Of a DNA stretch of 64,000 nucleotides, positions 10,020 to 22,480 are shown piece after piece; within the stretch, counting starts at the first letter, position 1; each line of letters opens with the position of its first letter. A program made the translations under genes and the position numbers. This DNA is from Tomocerus qinae (lineage: Eukaryota > Arthropoda > Collembola > Entomobryomorpha > Tomoceridae): the NCBI GenBank assembly GCA_020055645.1, contig CM034546.1, positions 73,098,001 through 73,162,000 of the forward strand, read 5' to 3'. The notes beneath the pieces are model-generated. The model worked only from the letters and a program-made list of their open reading frames with translations. It ran no database searches and was not told the origin of the DNA.

Positions 10020-10960
10020 GTTAAGTTAGACCCAAACCCAAATCCAGAATCTTGCCAAAGATGGGCAACACAAAATGCAACATGAGGGGGGATATCAGAA
10101 CCTATTGCCAACTGTGAAACAAGGGTAGACGAGGCTTCCTGGAGGCTTCTAACACAAATTCCAAAGTGGTGCAGCATAAGTAGGAGACTTCCAAAACATA
10201 TCCCAAAATGCTTCTACATGAGAGGAGATTTCAGAACTAATTCCAAACGTTGTTCCAAGCGTAGAGGAGGCTTCCAACGCAATTTCCAAAACAGTGCAAC
10301 ATAAGCGGGAGACTTCCGAAACTAATCCCAAAACGCTTCTACATGAGGGGGGGATTTCAGAACTAATTCCAAACGTTGTTCCAAGGGTACATGAGGCTTC
10401 CAACACAATTTTAAAAACGTTACAGCATAAGTGGGAAAGATTAAAAACATAACCCAAAATGCTTCTACATGAGGGGGGATTTCAGAACTAATTCCAAACG
10501 TTGTTCCAAGGGTAGAGGAGGCATCCAACATAAATTCCAAAACAGTGCAGCATCAGTGGGAGACTTCCAAAACATATCCCTAAATGCTACTACATGAGGG
10601 GCGATTTCAGACCTAATTCCAAACGTTATTCCAAGGGTAGAGGAGGCAACTAACACAAATTACAAAACGGTGCAGCATAAGTGGGAGACTTCCAAAATTA
10701 ATCCCTTAATGCTACTACATGAGAGGGGATTTCAGAACTAATTCCAAACGTTGTTGCAAGGGTATAATAGACATCCAACGCAAATTCCAAAACGGTGCAC
10801 CATAAGTGGGAGACTTCCAAATCAAATCCCAAAATGTTTCTATATGAGGGGGGATTTCAGAACTAATTCCAAAGGCTGTTCCAAGCGTAGAGGAGGCAAC
10901 CAACACAATTTCCAAAACGGTGCAGCATAAGTAGGAGACTTCCAAATATAGATGACTAAT
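10020..10960 (-). repeat. 125-bp tandem repeat, about 7 units (left outer arm)
   Basis: Anchor CATGAGG occurs near 10081, 10217, 10342, 10468, 10593, 10718 and 10843, so the period is 125 bp after the first. Read on the minus strand, each unit is three diverged 42-bp blocks: CACTTATGCTGCACCG..., CTACCCTTGGAACAACG... and CATGTAGAAGCATTTTGG.... It is therefore a trimer of the 42-bp unit seen in the right arm. Minus-strand ORFs here are by-products of a period close to a multiple of 3. Confidence 0.85.
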
Positions 10961-10999
10961 AGGATTAGGGGGTACTTAGTAAAACTAGCTTCAAACAGT

Positions 11000-13900
11000 T
11001 CTATATATTCGATCTAAAGTTATTTAAGTCTTAGTAGAAACTAGTACATTAGAATTTCGTTTTCCAAATACCAAAATTTTTGTGGGCCCTTAAACCTTGA
11101 CATTCAATTATAATGATCATTGAGTCCGATAAACCACAGATGAAGACATTTTAAATCAAACTTTCAGACATTTTGATAGTTCCGATCGAAAGATATTTAA
11201 TTTTTTGTTCATATCTTCTGAATATTCCATACACCTTTAAGATGAAAAAATTTTAAGCACCGATAACCTTGCCATTCAATTGTAATGATAATTGATTCTG
11301 ATAGACCACTGATTGGAAGATTACTAATTAAAATTTTAGACATTTTGATAGTTCCGATCGAAAAATATTTAATTTTTTGTTCATATCATTCGAATATTCT
11401 ATAAACCTTTAAGATGAAAAAAGTTTAAAGGACCGAAAACCTTGCCATTCAATTGTAATGATAATTGATTCTGATAAACCACTGATTGGAAGATTTTTAT
11501 TAAAAATTTCAGACATTTTGAAAGTTGCGATTGAAAAATATTTAATTTTTTGTTTAAATCATTCGAATATTCTATAAACATTTAAGATAAAAAAGTTTAA
11601 AGGACCGAAAAACTTGCCATTCAATTGTAATGATAATTGATTCTGTTAGACCACTGATTGGAAGATTTCTAATTAAAATTTCAGACATTTTGATAGTTCC
11701 GATCGCAAAATATTTAATTTTTTGTTCAAGTGTTCCAAATATTCTATATACCTTTAAGATGTTTAATGTACCGACAACCTTGCCATTCAATTGTAATGAT
11801 AATTGATTCTGATAAACCACTGATTGGAAGATTTTTACTAAAAATTTCAGACATTTTGAAAGTTCCGATCGCAAAATATTTAATTTTTTGTTCAAGTGTT
11901 CCAAATATTCTATATACCTTTAAGATGTTTAATGTACCGACAACCTTGCCATTCAATTGTAATGATAATTGATTCTGATAAACCACTGATTGGAAGATTT
12001 TTACTAAAAATTTCAGACATTTTGAAAGTTCCGATCAAAAGATATTTAATTTTTTGTTCAAGTTTTCCAAATATTCTATATACCTTTAAGATGAAAAAAG
12101 TTTAAAGGACCGACAACCTTGCCATTCAATTGTAATGATCATTGAGTCGAAAAAACTACAGATGAAGCCATTTTTAATCATACTTTCAGACATTTTGATA
12201 GTTCCGATCGAAAGATAGTTAAATTTTTGTTCATATCTTCCAAATATTATATATACCTTTAGGATGAAAAAGTTTAAAGGACCAAAAACCTTGCCATTCA
12301 ATTGTAATGATAATTGATTCTGATAAACCACTGATTGGAAGATCACTAATTAAAATTTCAGACATTTTGATAGTTCCGATCGCAAAAGATTTAATTTTTT
12401 GTTCAAGTTTTCCAAGTATTTTATATACCTTTAGGATGAAAAAAGTTTAAAGGACCGATATCCTTGCCATTCAATTATAATGATAATTGAATCTGATAAA
12501 CCAATGATTGGAAGATTTCTAATTAAAATTTCAGACATTTTGATAGTTCCGATAGAAAGATATTTAATTTTTTGTTCATATCTTCCGAATATTCTATACA
12601 TCTTTAAGATGAAAAAGTTTAAAGGACAGACAACCTTGCCATTTAATTGTAATGATAATTGATTCTGAAAAAAAACTGATTGGAAGATTACTAATTAAAA
12701 TTTCAGACATTTTCATAGTTCCGATCGCAAAATATTTAATTTTTTGTTCAAGTTTTCCAAATATTCTATATACCTTTAGGATGAAAAAAGTTTGAAGGAA
12801 CGATATCCTTGCCATTCAATTGTAATGATAATTGATTCTGATAAACCACTGATTGGAAGATTTCTAATTCAAATTTCGGACATTTTGATAGTTCCAATCG
12901 AAAAATATTTAATATTTTGTTCAAGTTTTCCAAACATTATATATACCTTTAGGATGAAAAAGTTTAAAGGACCGACAACCTTGCCATTCAATTGCAATGA
13001 TAATTACTTCTGATAAACTACTGATTAAACCATTTTTATTAAAAATTTTAGACATTTTGATAGTTCCGAACAAAAGATAGTTAATTTTTTGTTCAAGTTT
13101 TCCAAATATTCTATATACCTTTAAGATAAAAAAATTTAAAGGACCGATATCCTTGCCAATCAATTGTAATGATAATTGAATCTCATAAACCACTGATTGG
13201 AAGATTTATAATTAAAATTTCAGACCTTTTGATAGTTCCGATCGAAAGATATTTAATTTTTTGTACAAATTTTCTTAAATATTTAATATACCTTTATACC
13301 GATAACCTTGCCATTCAATTTTAATGATAATTAATTCTGATAAACCACTGATTGGGAGGTTTTTAATAAAAATTTATGACATTTTGATAGTTCCGATCGA
13401 AAAATATTTATTTTTTTGTACAAATTTCCCGAATATTCTATATACATTTAAGATGAAAAATTTTTAAAGGACCGATAACCTTGCCATTCAATTATAATGA
13501 CAATTGATTCTGATAAACCACTGATTACGAGATTTTTAACAAAAATTTTAAACATTTTGATAGTTCCGATCGAAAGATATTTAATTTTTTGTACAAATTT
13601 CCCGAATACTATATATACATTTAAGATGAAAAATGTTTAAAGGACCGATATCCTTGCCATTCAATTGTAATGATAATTGAATCTCACACACCACTGATTG
13701 GAAGATTTCTAATTAAAATTTCAGACATTTTGATAGTTCCGATCGAAAGATATTTAATTTTTTGTTCATATCTTCCGAATATTCTATACACCTTTAAGAT
13801 GAAAAAGTTTAAAGGACCAAAAACCTTGCCATCCAATTGTAATGATAATTGATTCTAATAATCCACTGATTGGAAGATTTTTATTAAAAATTTCAGACAT

Positions 13901-16900
13901 TTTGAAAGTTGCGATTGAAAAATATTTAATTTTTTGTTTAAATCATTCGAATATTCTATAAACATTTGAGATAAAAAAGTTTAAAGGACCGAAAAACTTG
14001 CCATTCAATTGTAATGATAATTGATTCTGTTAGACCACTGATTGGAAGATTTCTAATTAAAATTTCAGACATTTTGATAGTTCCGATCGCAAAATATTTA
14101 ATTTTTTGTTCAAGTGTTCCAAATATTCTATATACCTTTAAGATGTTTAATGTACCGACAACCTTGCCATTCAATTGTAATGATAATTGATTCTGATAAA
14201 CCACTGATTGGAAGATTTTTACTAAAAATTTCAGACATTTTGAAAGTTCCGATCAAAAGATATTTAATTTTTTGTTCAAGTTTTCCAAATATTCTATATA
14301 CCTTTAAGATGAAAAAAGTTTAAAGGACCGACAACCTTGCCATTCAATTGTAATGATCATTGAGTCGAAAAAACTACAGATGAAGCCATTTTTAATCATA
14401 CTTTCAGACATTTTGATAGTTCCGATCGAAAGATATTTAATTTTTTGTTCATATCTTCCAAATATTATATATACCTTTAGGATGAAAAAGTTTAAAGGAC
14501 CAAAAACCTTGCCATTCAATTGTAATGATAATTGATTCTGATAAACCACTGATTGGAAGATCACTAATTAAAATTTCAGACATTTTGATAGTTCCGATCG
14601 CAAAAGATTTAATTTTTTGTTCAAGTTTTCCAAGTATTTTATATACCTTTAGGATGAAAAAAGTTTAAAGGACCGATATCCTTGCCATTCAATTATAATG
14701 ATAATTGAATCTGATAAATCAATGATTGGAAGATTTCTAATTAAAATTTCAGACATTTTGATAGTTCCGATAGAAAGATATTTAATTTTTTGTTCATATC
14801 TTCCGAATATTCTATACATCTTTAAGATGAAAAAGTTTAAAGGACAGACAACCTTGCCATTTAATTGTAATGATAATTGATTCTGAAAAAAAACTGATTG
14901 GAAGATTACTAATTAAAATTTCAGACATTTTCATAGTTCCGATCGCAAAATATTTAATTTTTTGTTCAAGTTTTCCAAATATTCTATATACCTTTAGGAT
15001 GAAAAAAGTTTGAAGGAACGATATCCTTGCCATTCAATTGTAATGATAATTGATTCTGATAAACCACTGATTGGAAGATTTCTAATTCAAATTTCAGACA
15101 TTTTGATAGTTCCAATCGAAAAATATTTAATATTTTGTTCAAGTTTTCCAAACATTATATATACCTTTAGGATGAAAAAGTTTAAAGGACCGACAACCTT
15201 GCCATTCAATTGCAATGATAATTACTTCTGATAAACTACTGATTAAACCATTTTTATTAAAAATTTTAGACATTTTGATAGTTCCGAACAAAAGATAGTT
15301 AATTTTTTGTTCAAGTTTTCCAAATATTCTATATACCTTTAAGATAAAAAAATTTAAAGGACCGATATCCTTGCCAATCAATTGTAATGATAATTGAATC
15401 TCATAAACCACTGATTGGAAGATTTATAATTAAAATTTCAGACCTTTTGATAGTTCCGATCGAAAGATATTTAATTTTTTGTACAAATTTTCTTAAATAT
15501 TTAATATACCTTTATACCGATAACCTTGCCATTCAATTTTAATGATAATTAATTCTGATAAACCACTGATTGGGAGGTTTTTAATAAAAATTTATGACAT
15601 TTTGATAGTTCCGATCGAAAAATATTTATTTTTTTGTACAAATTTCCCGAATATTCTATATACATTTAAGATGAAAAATTTTTAAAGGACCGATAACCTT
15701 GCCATTCAATTATAATGACAATTGATTCTGATAAACCACTGATTACGAGATTTTTAACAAAAATTTTAAACATTTTGATAGTTCCGATCGAAAGATATTT
15801 AATTTTTTGTACAAATTTCCCGAATATTATGTACACATTTAAGATGAAAAACGTTTAAAGGACCGATAACCTTGCCATTCAATTATAATGACAATTGATT
15901 CTGATGAACCACTGATTACGAGATTTTTAACAAAAATTTTAAACATTTTGATAGTTCCGATCGAAAGATATTTAATTTTTTGTACAAATTTCCCGAATAC
16001 TATATATACATTTAAGATGAAAAATGTTTAAAGGACCGATATCCTTGCCATTCAATTGTAATGATAATTGAATCTCACACACCACTGATTGGAAGATTTC
16101 TAATTAAAATTTCAGACATTTTGATAGTTCCGATCGAAAGATATTTAATTTTTTGTTCATATCTTCCGAATATTCTATACACCTTTAAGATGAAAAAGTT
16201 TAAAGGACCAAAAACCTTGCCATCCAATTGTAATGATAATTGATTCTAATAATCCACTGATTGGAAGATTTTTATTAAAAATTTCAGACATTTTGATAGT
16301 TCGGATTGAAAGATATTTAATTTTTTGTTCATATCTTCCGAATATTCTATACATCTTTAAGATGAAAAAGTTTAAAGGACCAAAAACCTTGCCATTCAAT
16401 TGTAATGATAATTGATTCTGATAAACCACTGATTGGAAGATCACTAATTAAAACTTCAGACATTTTGATAGTTCCGATCGCAAAAGATTTAATTTTTTGT
16501 TCAAGTTTTCCAAATATTCTATATACCTTTAGGATGAAAAAAGTTCAAAGGACCGATATCCTTGCCATTCAATTGTAATGATAATTGAATCTAATAAACC
16601 ACTGATTGGAAGATTTCTAATTAAAATTTCAGACATTTTGATAGTTCCGATCGAAAGATATTTAATTTTTTGTTCATATCTTCCGAATATTCTATACATC
16701 TTTAAGATGAAAAAGTTTAAAGGACAGACAACCTTGCCATTTAATTGTAATGATAATTGATTCTGAAAAAAAACTGATTGGAAGATTACTAATTAAAATT
16801 TCAGACATTTTCATAGTTCCGATCGCAAAATATTTAATTTTTTGTTCAAGTTTTCCAAATATTCTATATACCTTTAGGATGAAAAAAGTTTGAAGGAACG

Positions 16901-19900
16901 ATATCCTTGCCATTCAATTGTAATGATAATTGATTCTGATAAACCACTGATTGGAAGATTTCTAATTCAAATTTCGGACATTTTGATAGTTCCAATCGAA
17001 AAATATTTAATATTTTGTTCAAGTTTTCCAAACATTATATATACCTTTAGGATGAAAAAGTTTAAAGGACCGACAACCTTGCCATTCAATTGCAATGATA
17101 ATTACTTCTGATAAACTACTGATTAAACCATTTTTATTAAAAATTTTAGACATTTTGATAGTTCCGAACAAAAGATAGTTAATTTTTTGTTCAAGTTTTC
17201 CAAATATTCTATATACCTTTAAGATAAAAAAATTTAAAGGACCGATATCCTTGCCAATCAATTGTAATGATAATTGAATCTCATAAACCACTGATTGGAA
17301 GATTTATAATTAAAATTTCAGACCTTTTGATAGTTCCGATCGAAAGATATTTAATTTTTTGTACAAATTTTCTTAAATATTTAATATACCTTTATACCGA
17401 TAACCTTGCCATTCAATTTTAATGATAATTAATTCTGATAAACCACTGATTGGGAGGTTTTTAATAAAAATTTATGACATTTTGATAGTTCCGATCGAAA
17501 AATATTTATTTTTTTGTACAAATTTCCCGAATATTCTATATACATTTAAGATGAAAAATTTTTAAAGGACCGATAACCTTGCCATTCAATTATAATGACA
17601 ATTGATTCTGATAAACCACTGATTACGAGATTTTTAACAAAAATTTTAAACATTTTGATAGTTCCGATCGAAAGATATTTAATTTTTTGTACAAATTTCC
17701 CGAATACTATATATACATTTAAGATGAAAAATGTTTAAAGGACCGATATCCTTGCCATTCAATTGTAATGATAATTGAATCTCACACACCACTGATTGGA
17801 AGATTTCTAATTAAAATTTCAGACATTTTGATAGTTCCGATCGAAAGATATTTAATTTTTTGTTCATATCTTCCGAATATTCTATACACCTTTAAGATGA
17901 AAAAGTTTAAAGGACCAAAAACCTTGCCATCCAATTGTAATGATAATTGATTCTAATAATCCACTGATTGGAAGATTTTTATTAAAAATTTCAGACATTT
18001 TGAAAGTTGCGATTGAAAAATATTTAATTTTTTGTTTAAATCATTCGAATATTCTATAAACATTTGAGATAAAAAAGTTTAAAGGACCGAAAAACTTGCC
18101 ATTCAATTGTAATGATAATTGATTCTGTTAGACCACTGATTGGAAGATTTCTAATTAAAATTTCAGACATTTTGATAGTTCCGATCGCAAAATATTTAAT
18201 TTTTTGTTCAAGTGTTCCAAATATTCTATATACCTTTAAGATGTTTAATGTACCGACAACCTTGCCATTCAATTGTAATGATAATTGATTCTGATAAACC
18301 ACTGATTGGAAGATTTTTACTAAAAATTTCAGACATTTTGAAAGTTCCGATCAAAAGATATTTAATTTTTTGTTCAAGTTTTCCAAATATTCTATATACC
18401 TTTAAGATGAAAAAAGTTTAAAGGACCGACAACCTTGCCATTCAATTGTAATGATCATTGAGTCGAAAAAACTACAGATGAAGCCATTTTTAATCATACT
18501 TTCAGACATTTTGATAGTTCCGATCGAAAGATATTTAATTTTTTGTTCATATCTTCCAAATATTATATATACCTTTAGGATGAAAAAGTTTAAAGGACCA
18601 AAAACCTTGCCATTCAATTGTAATGATAATTGATTCTGATAAACCACTGATTGGAAGATCACTAATTAAAATTTCAGACATTTTGATAGTTCCGATCGCA
18701 AAAGATTTAATTTTTTGTTCAAGTTTTCCAAGTATTTTATATACCTTTAGGATGAAAAAAGTTTAAAGGACCGATATCCTTGCCATTCAATTATAATGAT
18801 AATTGAATCTGATAAACCAATGATTGGAAGATTTCTAATTAAAATTTCAGACATTTTGATAGTTCCGATAGAAAGATATTTAATTTTTTGTTCATATCTT
18901 CCGAATATTCTATACATCTTTAAGATGAAAAAGTTTAAAGGACAGACAACCTTGCCATTTAATTGTAATGATAATTGATTCTGAAAAAAAACTGATTGGA
19001 AGATTACTAATTAAAATTTCAGACATTTTCATAGTTCCGATCGCAAAATATTTAATTTTTTGTTCAAGTTTTCCAAATATTCTATATACCTTTAGGATGA
19101 AAAAAGTTTGAAGGAACGATATCCTTGCCATTCAATTGTAATGATAATTGATTCTGATAAACCACTGATTGGAAGATTTCTAATTCAAATTTCAGACATT
19201 TTGATAGTTCCAATCGAAAAATATTTAATATTTTGTTCAAGTTTTCCAAACATTATATATACCTTTAGGATGAAAAAGTTTAAAGGACCGACAACCTTGC
19301 CATTCAATTGCAATGATAATTACTTCTGATAAACTACTGATTAAACCATTTTTATTAAAAATTTTAGACATTTTGATAGTTCCGAACAAAAGATAGTTAA
19401 TTTTTTGTTCAAGTTTTCCAAATATTCTATATACCTTTAAGATAAAAAAATTTAAAGGACCGATATCCTTGCCAATCAATTGTAATGATAATTGAATCTC
19501 ATAAACCACTGATTGGAAGATTTATAATTAAAATTTCAGACCTTTTGATAGTTCCGATCGAAAGATATTTAATTTTTTGTACAAATTTTCTTAAATATTT
19601 AATATACCTTTATACCGATAACCTTGCCATTCAATTTTAATGATAATTAATTCTGATAAACCACTGATTGGGAGGTTTTTAATAAAAATTTATGACATTT
19701 TGATAGTTCCGATCGAAAAATATTTATTTTTTTGTACAAATTTCCCGAATATTCTATATACATTTAAGATGAAAAATTTTTAAAGGACCGATAACCTTGC
19801 CATTCAATTATAATGACAATTGATTCTGATAAACCACTGATTACGAGATTTTTAACAAAAATTTTAAACATTTTGATAGTTCCGATCGAAAGATATTTAA

Positions 19901-20878
19901 TTTTTTGTACAAATTTCCCGAATATTATGTACACATTTAAGATGAAAAACGTTTAAAGGACCGATAACCTTGCCATTCAATTATAATGACAATTGATTCT
20001 GATGAACCACTGATTACGAGATTTTTAACAAAAATTTTAAACATTTTGATAGTTCCGATCGAAAGATATTTAATTTTTTGTACAAATTTCCCGAATACTA
20101 TATATACATTTAAGATGAAAAATGTTTAAAGGACCGATATCCTTGCCATTCAATTGTAATGATAATTGAATCACACCACTGATTGGAAGATTTCTAATTA
20201 AAATTTCAGACATTTTGATAGTTCCGATCGAAAGATATTTAATTTTTTGTTCATATCTTCCGAATATTCTATACACCTTTAAGATGAAAAAGTTTAAAGG
20301 ACCAAAAACCTTGCCATCCAATTGTAATGATAATTGATTCTAATAATCCACTGATTGGAAGATTTTTATTAAAAATTTCAGACATTTTGATAGTTCGGAT
20401 TGAAAGATATTTAATTTTTTGTTCATATCTTCCGAATATTCTATACATCTTTAAGATGAAAAAGTTTAAAGGACCAAAAACCTTGCCATTCAATTGTAAT
20501 GATAATTGATTCTGATAAACCACTGATTGGAAGATCACTAATTAAAACTTCAGACATTTTGATAGTTCCGATCGCAAAAGATTTAATTTTTTGTTCAAGT
20601 TTTCCAAATATTCTATATACCTTTAGGATGAAAAAAGTTCAAAGGACCGATATCCTTGCCATTCAATTGTAATGATAATTGAATCTGATAAACCACTGAT
20701 TGGAAGATTTCTAATTAAAATTTCAGACATTTTGATAGTTCCGATCGAAAGACATTTAATTTTTTGTTCATATCTTCCGAATATTCTATACATCTTTAAG
20801 ATGAAAAAGTTTAAAGGACAGACAACCTTGCCATTTAATTGTAATGATAATTGATTCTGAAAAAAAACTGATTGGAAG
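11000..20878 (+). repeat. About 172-bp satellite, roughly 58 monomers (left inner arm)
   Basis: Anchor CCTTGCCATTCAATTGTAAT recurs every 166-173 bp (for example 11267, 11439, 11611, 11778, 11944, 12117). Each monomer also has ACTGATTGGAAGAT, AGTTCCGATCGAAA and TTTAATTTTTTGTTC. All small ORFs of 60-90 codons here are the same monomer read in different frames. The array stops abruptly at 20878, in the middle of a monomer. Confidence 0.95.
11896..20878 (+). repeat. Higher-order repeats within the 172-bp satellite
   Basis: Identical monomer variants recur at fixed distances. The variant at 12792 repeats at 15010, 16890 and 19108 (steps 2218, 1880, 2218). The variants at 13670, 14114 and 14698 repeat at 17768, 18212 and 18796 (4098 bp). 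So blocks of 13 and 11 monomers alternate to make a 4098-bp superunit. An extra monomer at about 15828-16000 explains the 2391-bp step between 13670 and 16061. Confidence 0.9.
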
Positions 20879-22480
20879 ACGCGACGGTGTTAGAAGCTCA
20901 GAATGAAAGTACATTCGAAACAAAATATTGGATTGGAATTATCAAAAATAGTCATATAATTTAGAAATATTCTCAATCTATGGTTACTCGCATTCAATTC
21001 CAAGTGTAATAATGGTTCTAAATTTATTTGTTGAACTAAAAGACGTGACATACTAGGACGTATCTAGAAATTGGATATAAGGGATGTTAAGAAAGAATAT
21101 AGAAAAACAAAATAGAAACAAATCTCTTAATACTAATTTATTATTTGATTCAATTTATGATAAGCCTTCAAGATAAGTGTGCCTACGAATTTTAGTTCAC
21201 AAAACTTAATACAATTAGAAATTGAGAATTTATTCGAAGCATTTGGAATCTATTCCAATTACTTTGAATTTATTCGAATTATTTCGAACAAATTCGAATT
21301 ATTTCGAAATCATTCGAATTTGGATTTGGTTGCTGCAAACGGGAAGCGGAAATTTTTTCCCAATGCAAAAATCAGACAACAAATTTCTAAGTATTTTCAA
21401 AACTTGCTACTTACTTTGCTTTTTGCTTAGTACGTCCCGTTTGCAGCAACCCAACCCGAATTTTTTCGAATTTTTTGCTAATTTATTTAGTTTATTTTTT
21501 AAGTTATTATGTTTATGGAAAACAAAATCATGATATTAGAACTGAAGATTAAGAATTTTTAAAATTTACAAATTGCTGATTTATGTTAAGATTTTTGCAA
21601 ATCAAATGTGATTAATACCTGTTATCACATTACCAACTCATTCGCCAAGTGGCAAATTGCTAGACAAATTTCCAATTAGGATACAATAAGATAATCTCAA
21701 ATTCTATGATTCAAGGAAGAGAAAAAACAAAGAAGTATTAGACTAGGCTAGAACAGATTGGAAAATTTTCGAAAATAAAATAAATGCAATTAGATTGAAA
21801 GCTAAGAGTTATTCAAGAACGACCCTGCTACAGAACCGATTCTATCGAGTCATTCTCATGAAAAATAATCAAAATGTTGTAAATTTATGTACTAAAACTA
21901 TTTGCCACTCCAAAAACGTTCTGAGAGTTTTAACTTAAATCTGTGTAGTAAGTTTTTCCAACTCATATCCAGTTTTCGATAATTCTTAAAGGTAAACCAA
22001 TCATTGAATACAGCTTCTATAAACAAATAAATAAATTCAATATAAGTAACAAATTTTGTTTTATTTCAAAAAATATATCGAGAATAGAAAATTTTTACTG
22101 ACATTTTTGTATTGCGTTACAACATAAAGTAAAAAAAACTCTAAACGGAACTGGTGATTGCTCTTCCATTACTTTAACTATTATTGTAAATACCAGTTTA
22201 TTATGTTTTACTTTACTGGAGTCTATATAATTGCACGTATCCAAACATTTAGGATTTTCATGTTATTATTAATAAACCTTTTACTATTTTATATAATTTA
22301 TGCGACTTTATAATTGTATCTCAATTTCGGTTTTTCGAATTTTCAGGTTTTATTGCTATTCTGCTATTTCATTCACATATAGTTAAATATCAACACCAGT
22401 TTTCAGTTATTAAAAACTGAATCCGGTTTTAAAAAATCCGGTTTTTCACCGGTTTTAAAACCGGCGTACAACCTGCTTTG
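20879..22480. other. Unique centre between the inverted satellite arms
   Basis: No supported gene. Contains AT-rich GAATTATTTCGAA-like runs at 21225-21320 and a 17-bp perfect inverted repeat. It also contains a hAT-MITE-like end (ACGTATCTAGAAATTGG at 21058-21074, resembling the element at 57570) and a perfect 16-bp palindrome CCGGTTTTAAAACCGG at 22449-22464 close to the right arm. If the structure is a foldback element, this is its middle domain. Confidence 0.5.
21328..21451. repeat. 17-bp perfect inverted repeat with 90-bp loop
   Basis: GGTTGCTGCAAACGGGA at 21328-21344 and its exact complement at 21435-21451. Similarity continues imperfectly outwards (GAATTTGGATTT against AACCCGAATTTT). It looks like a small MITE or hairpin in the middle of the foldback centre. 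Confidence 0.75.

Noticed and set aside
11400-20860. Dozens of 60-90-codon ORFs on both strands
   Set aside because: All are the same 172-bp satellite monomer read in different frames, recurring at the array period.
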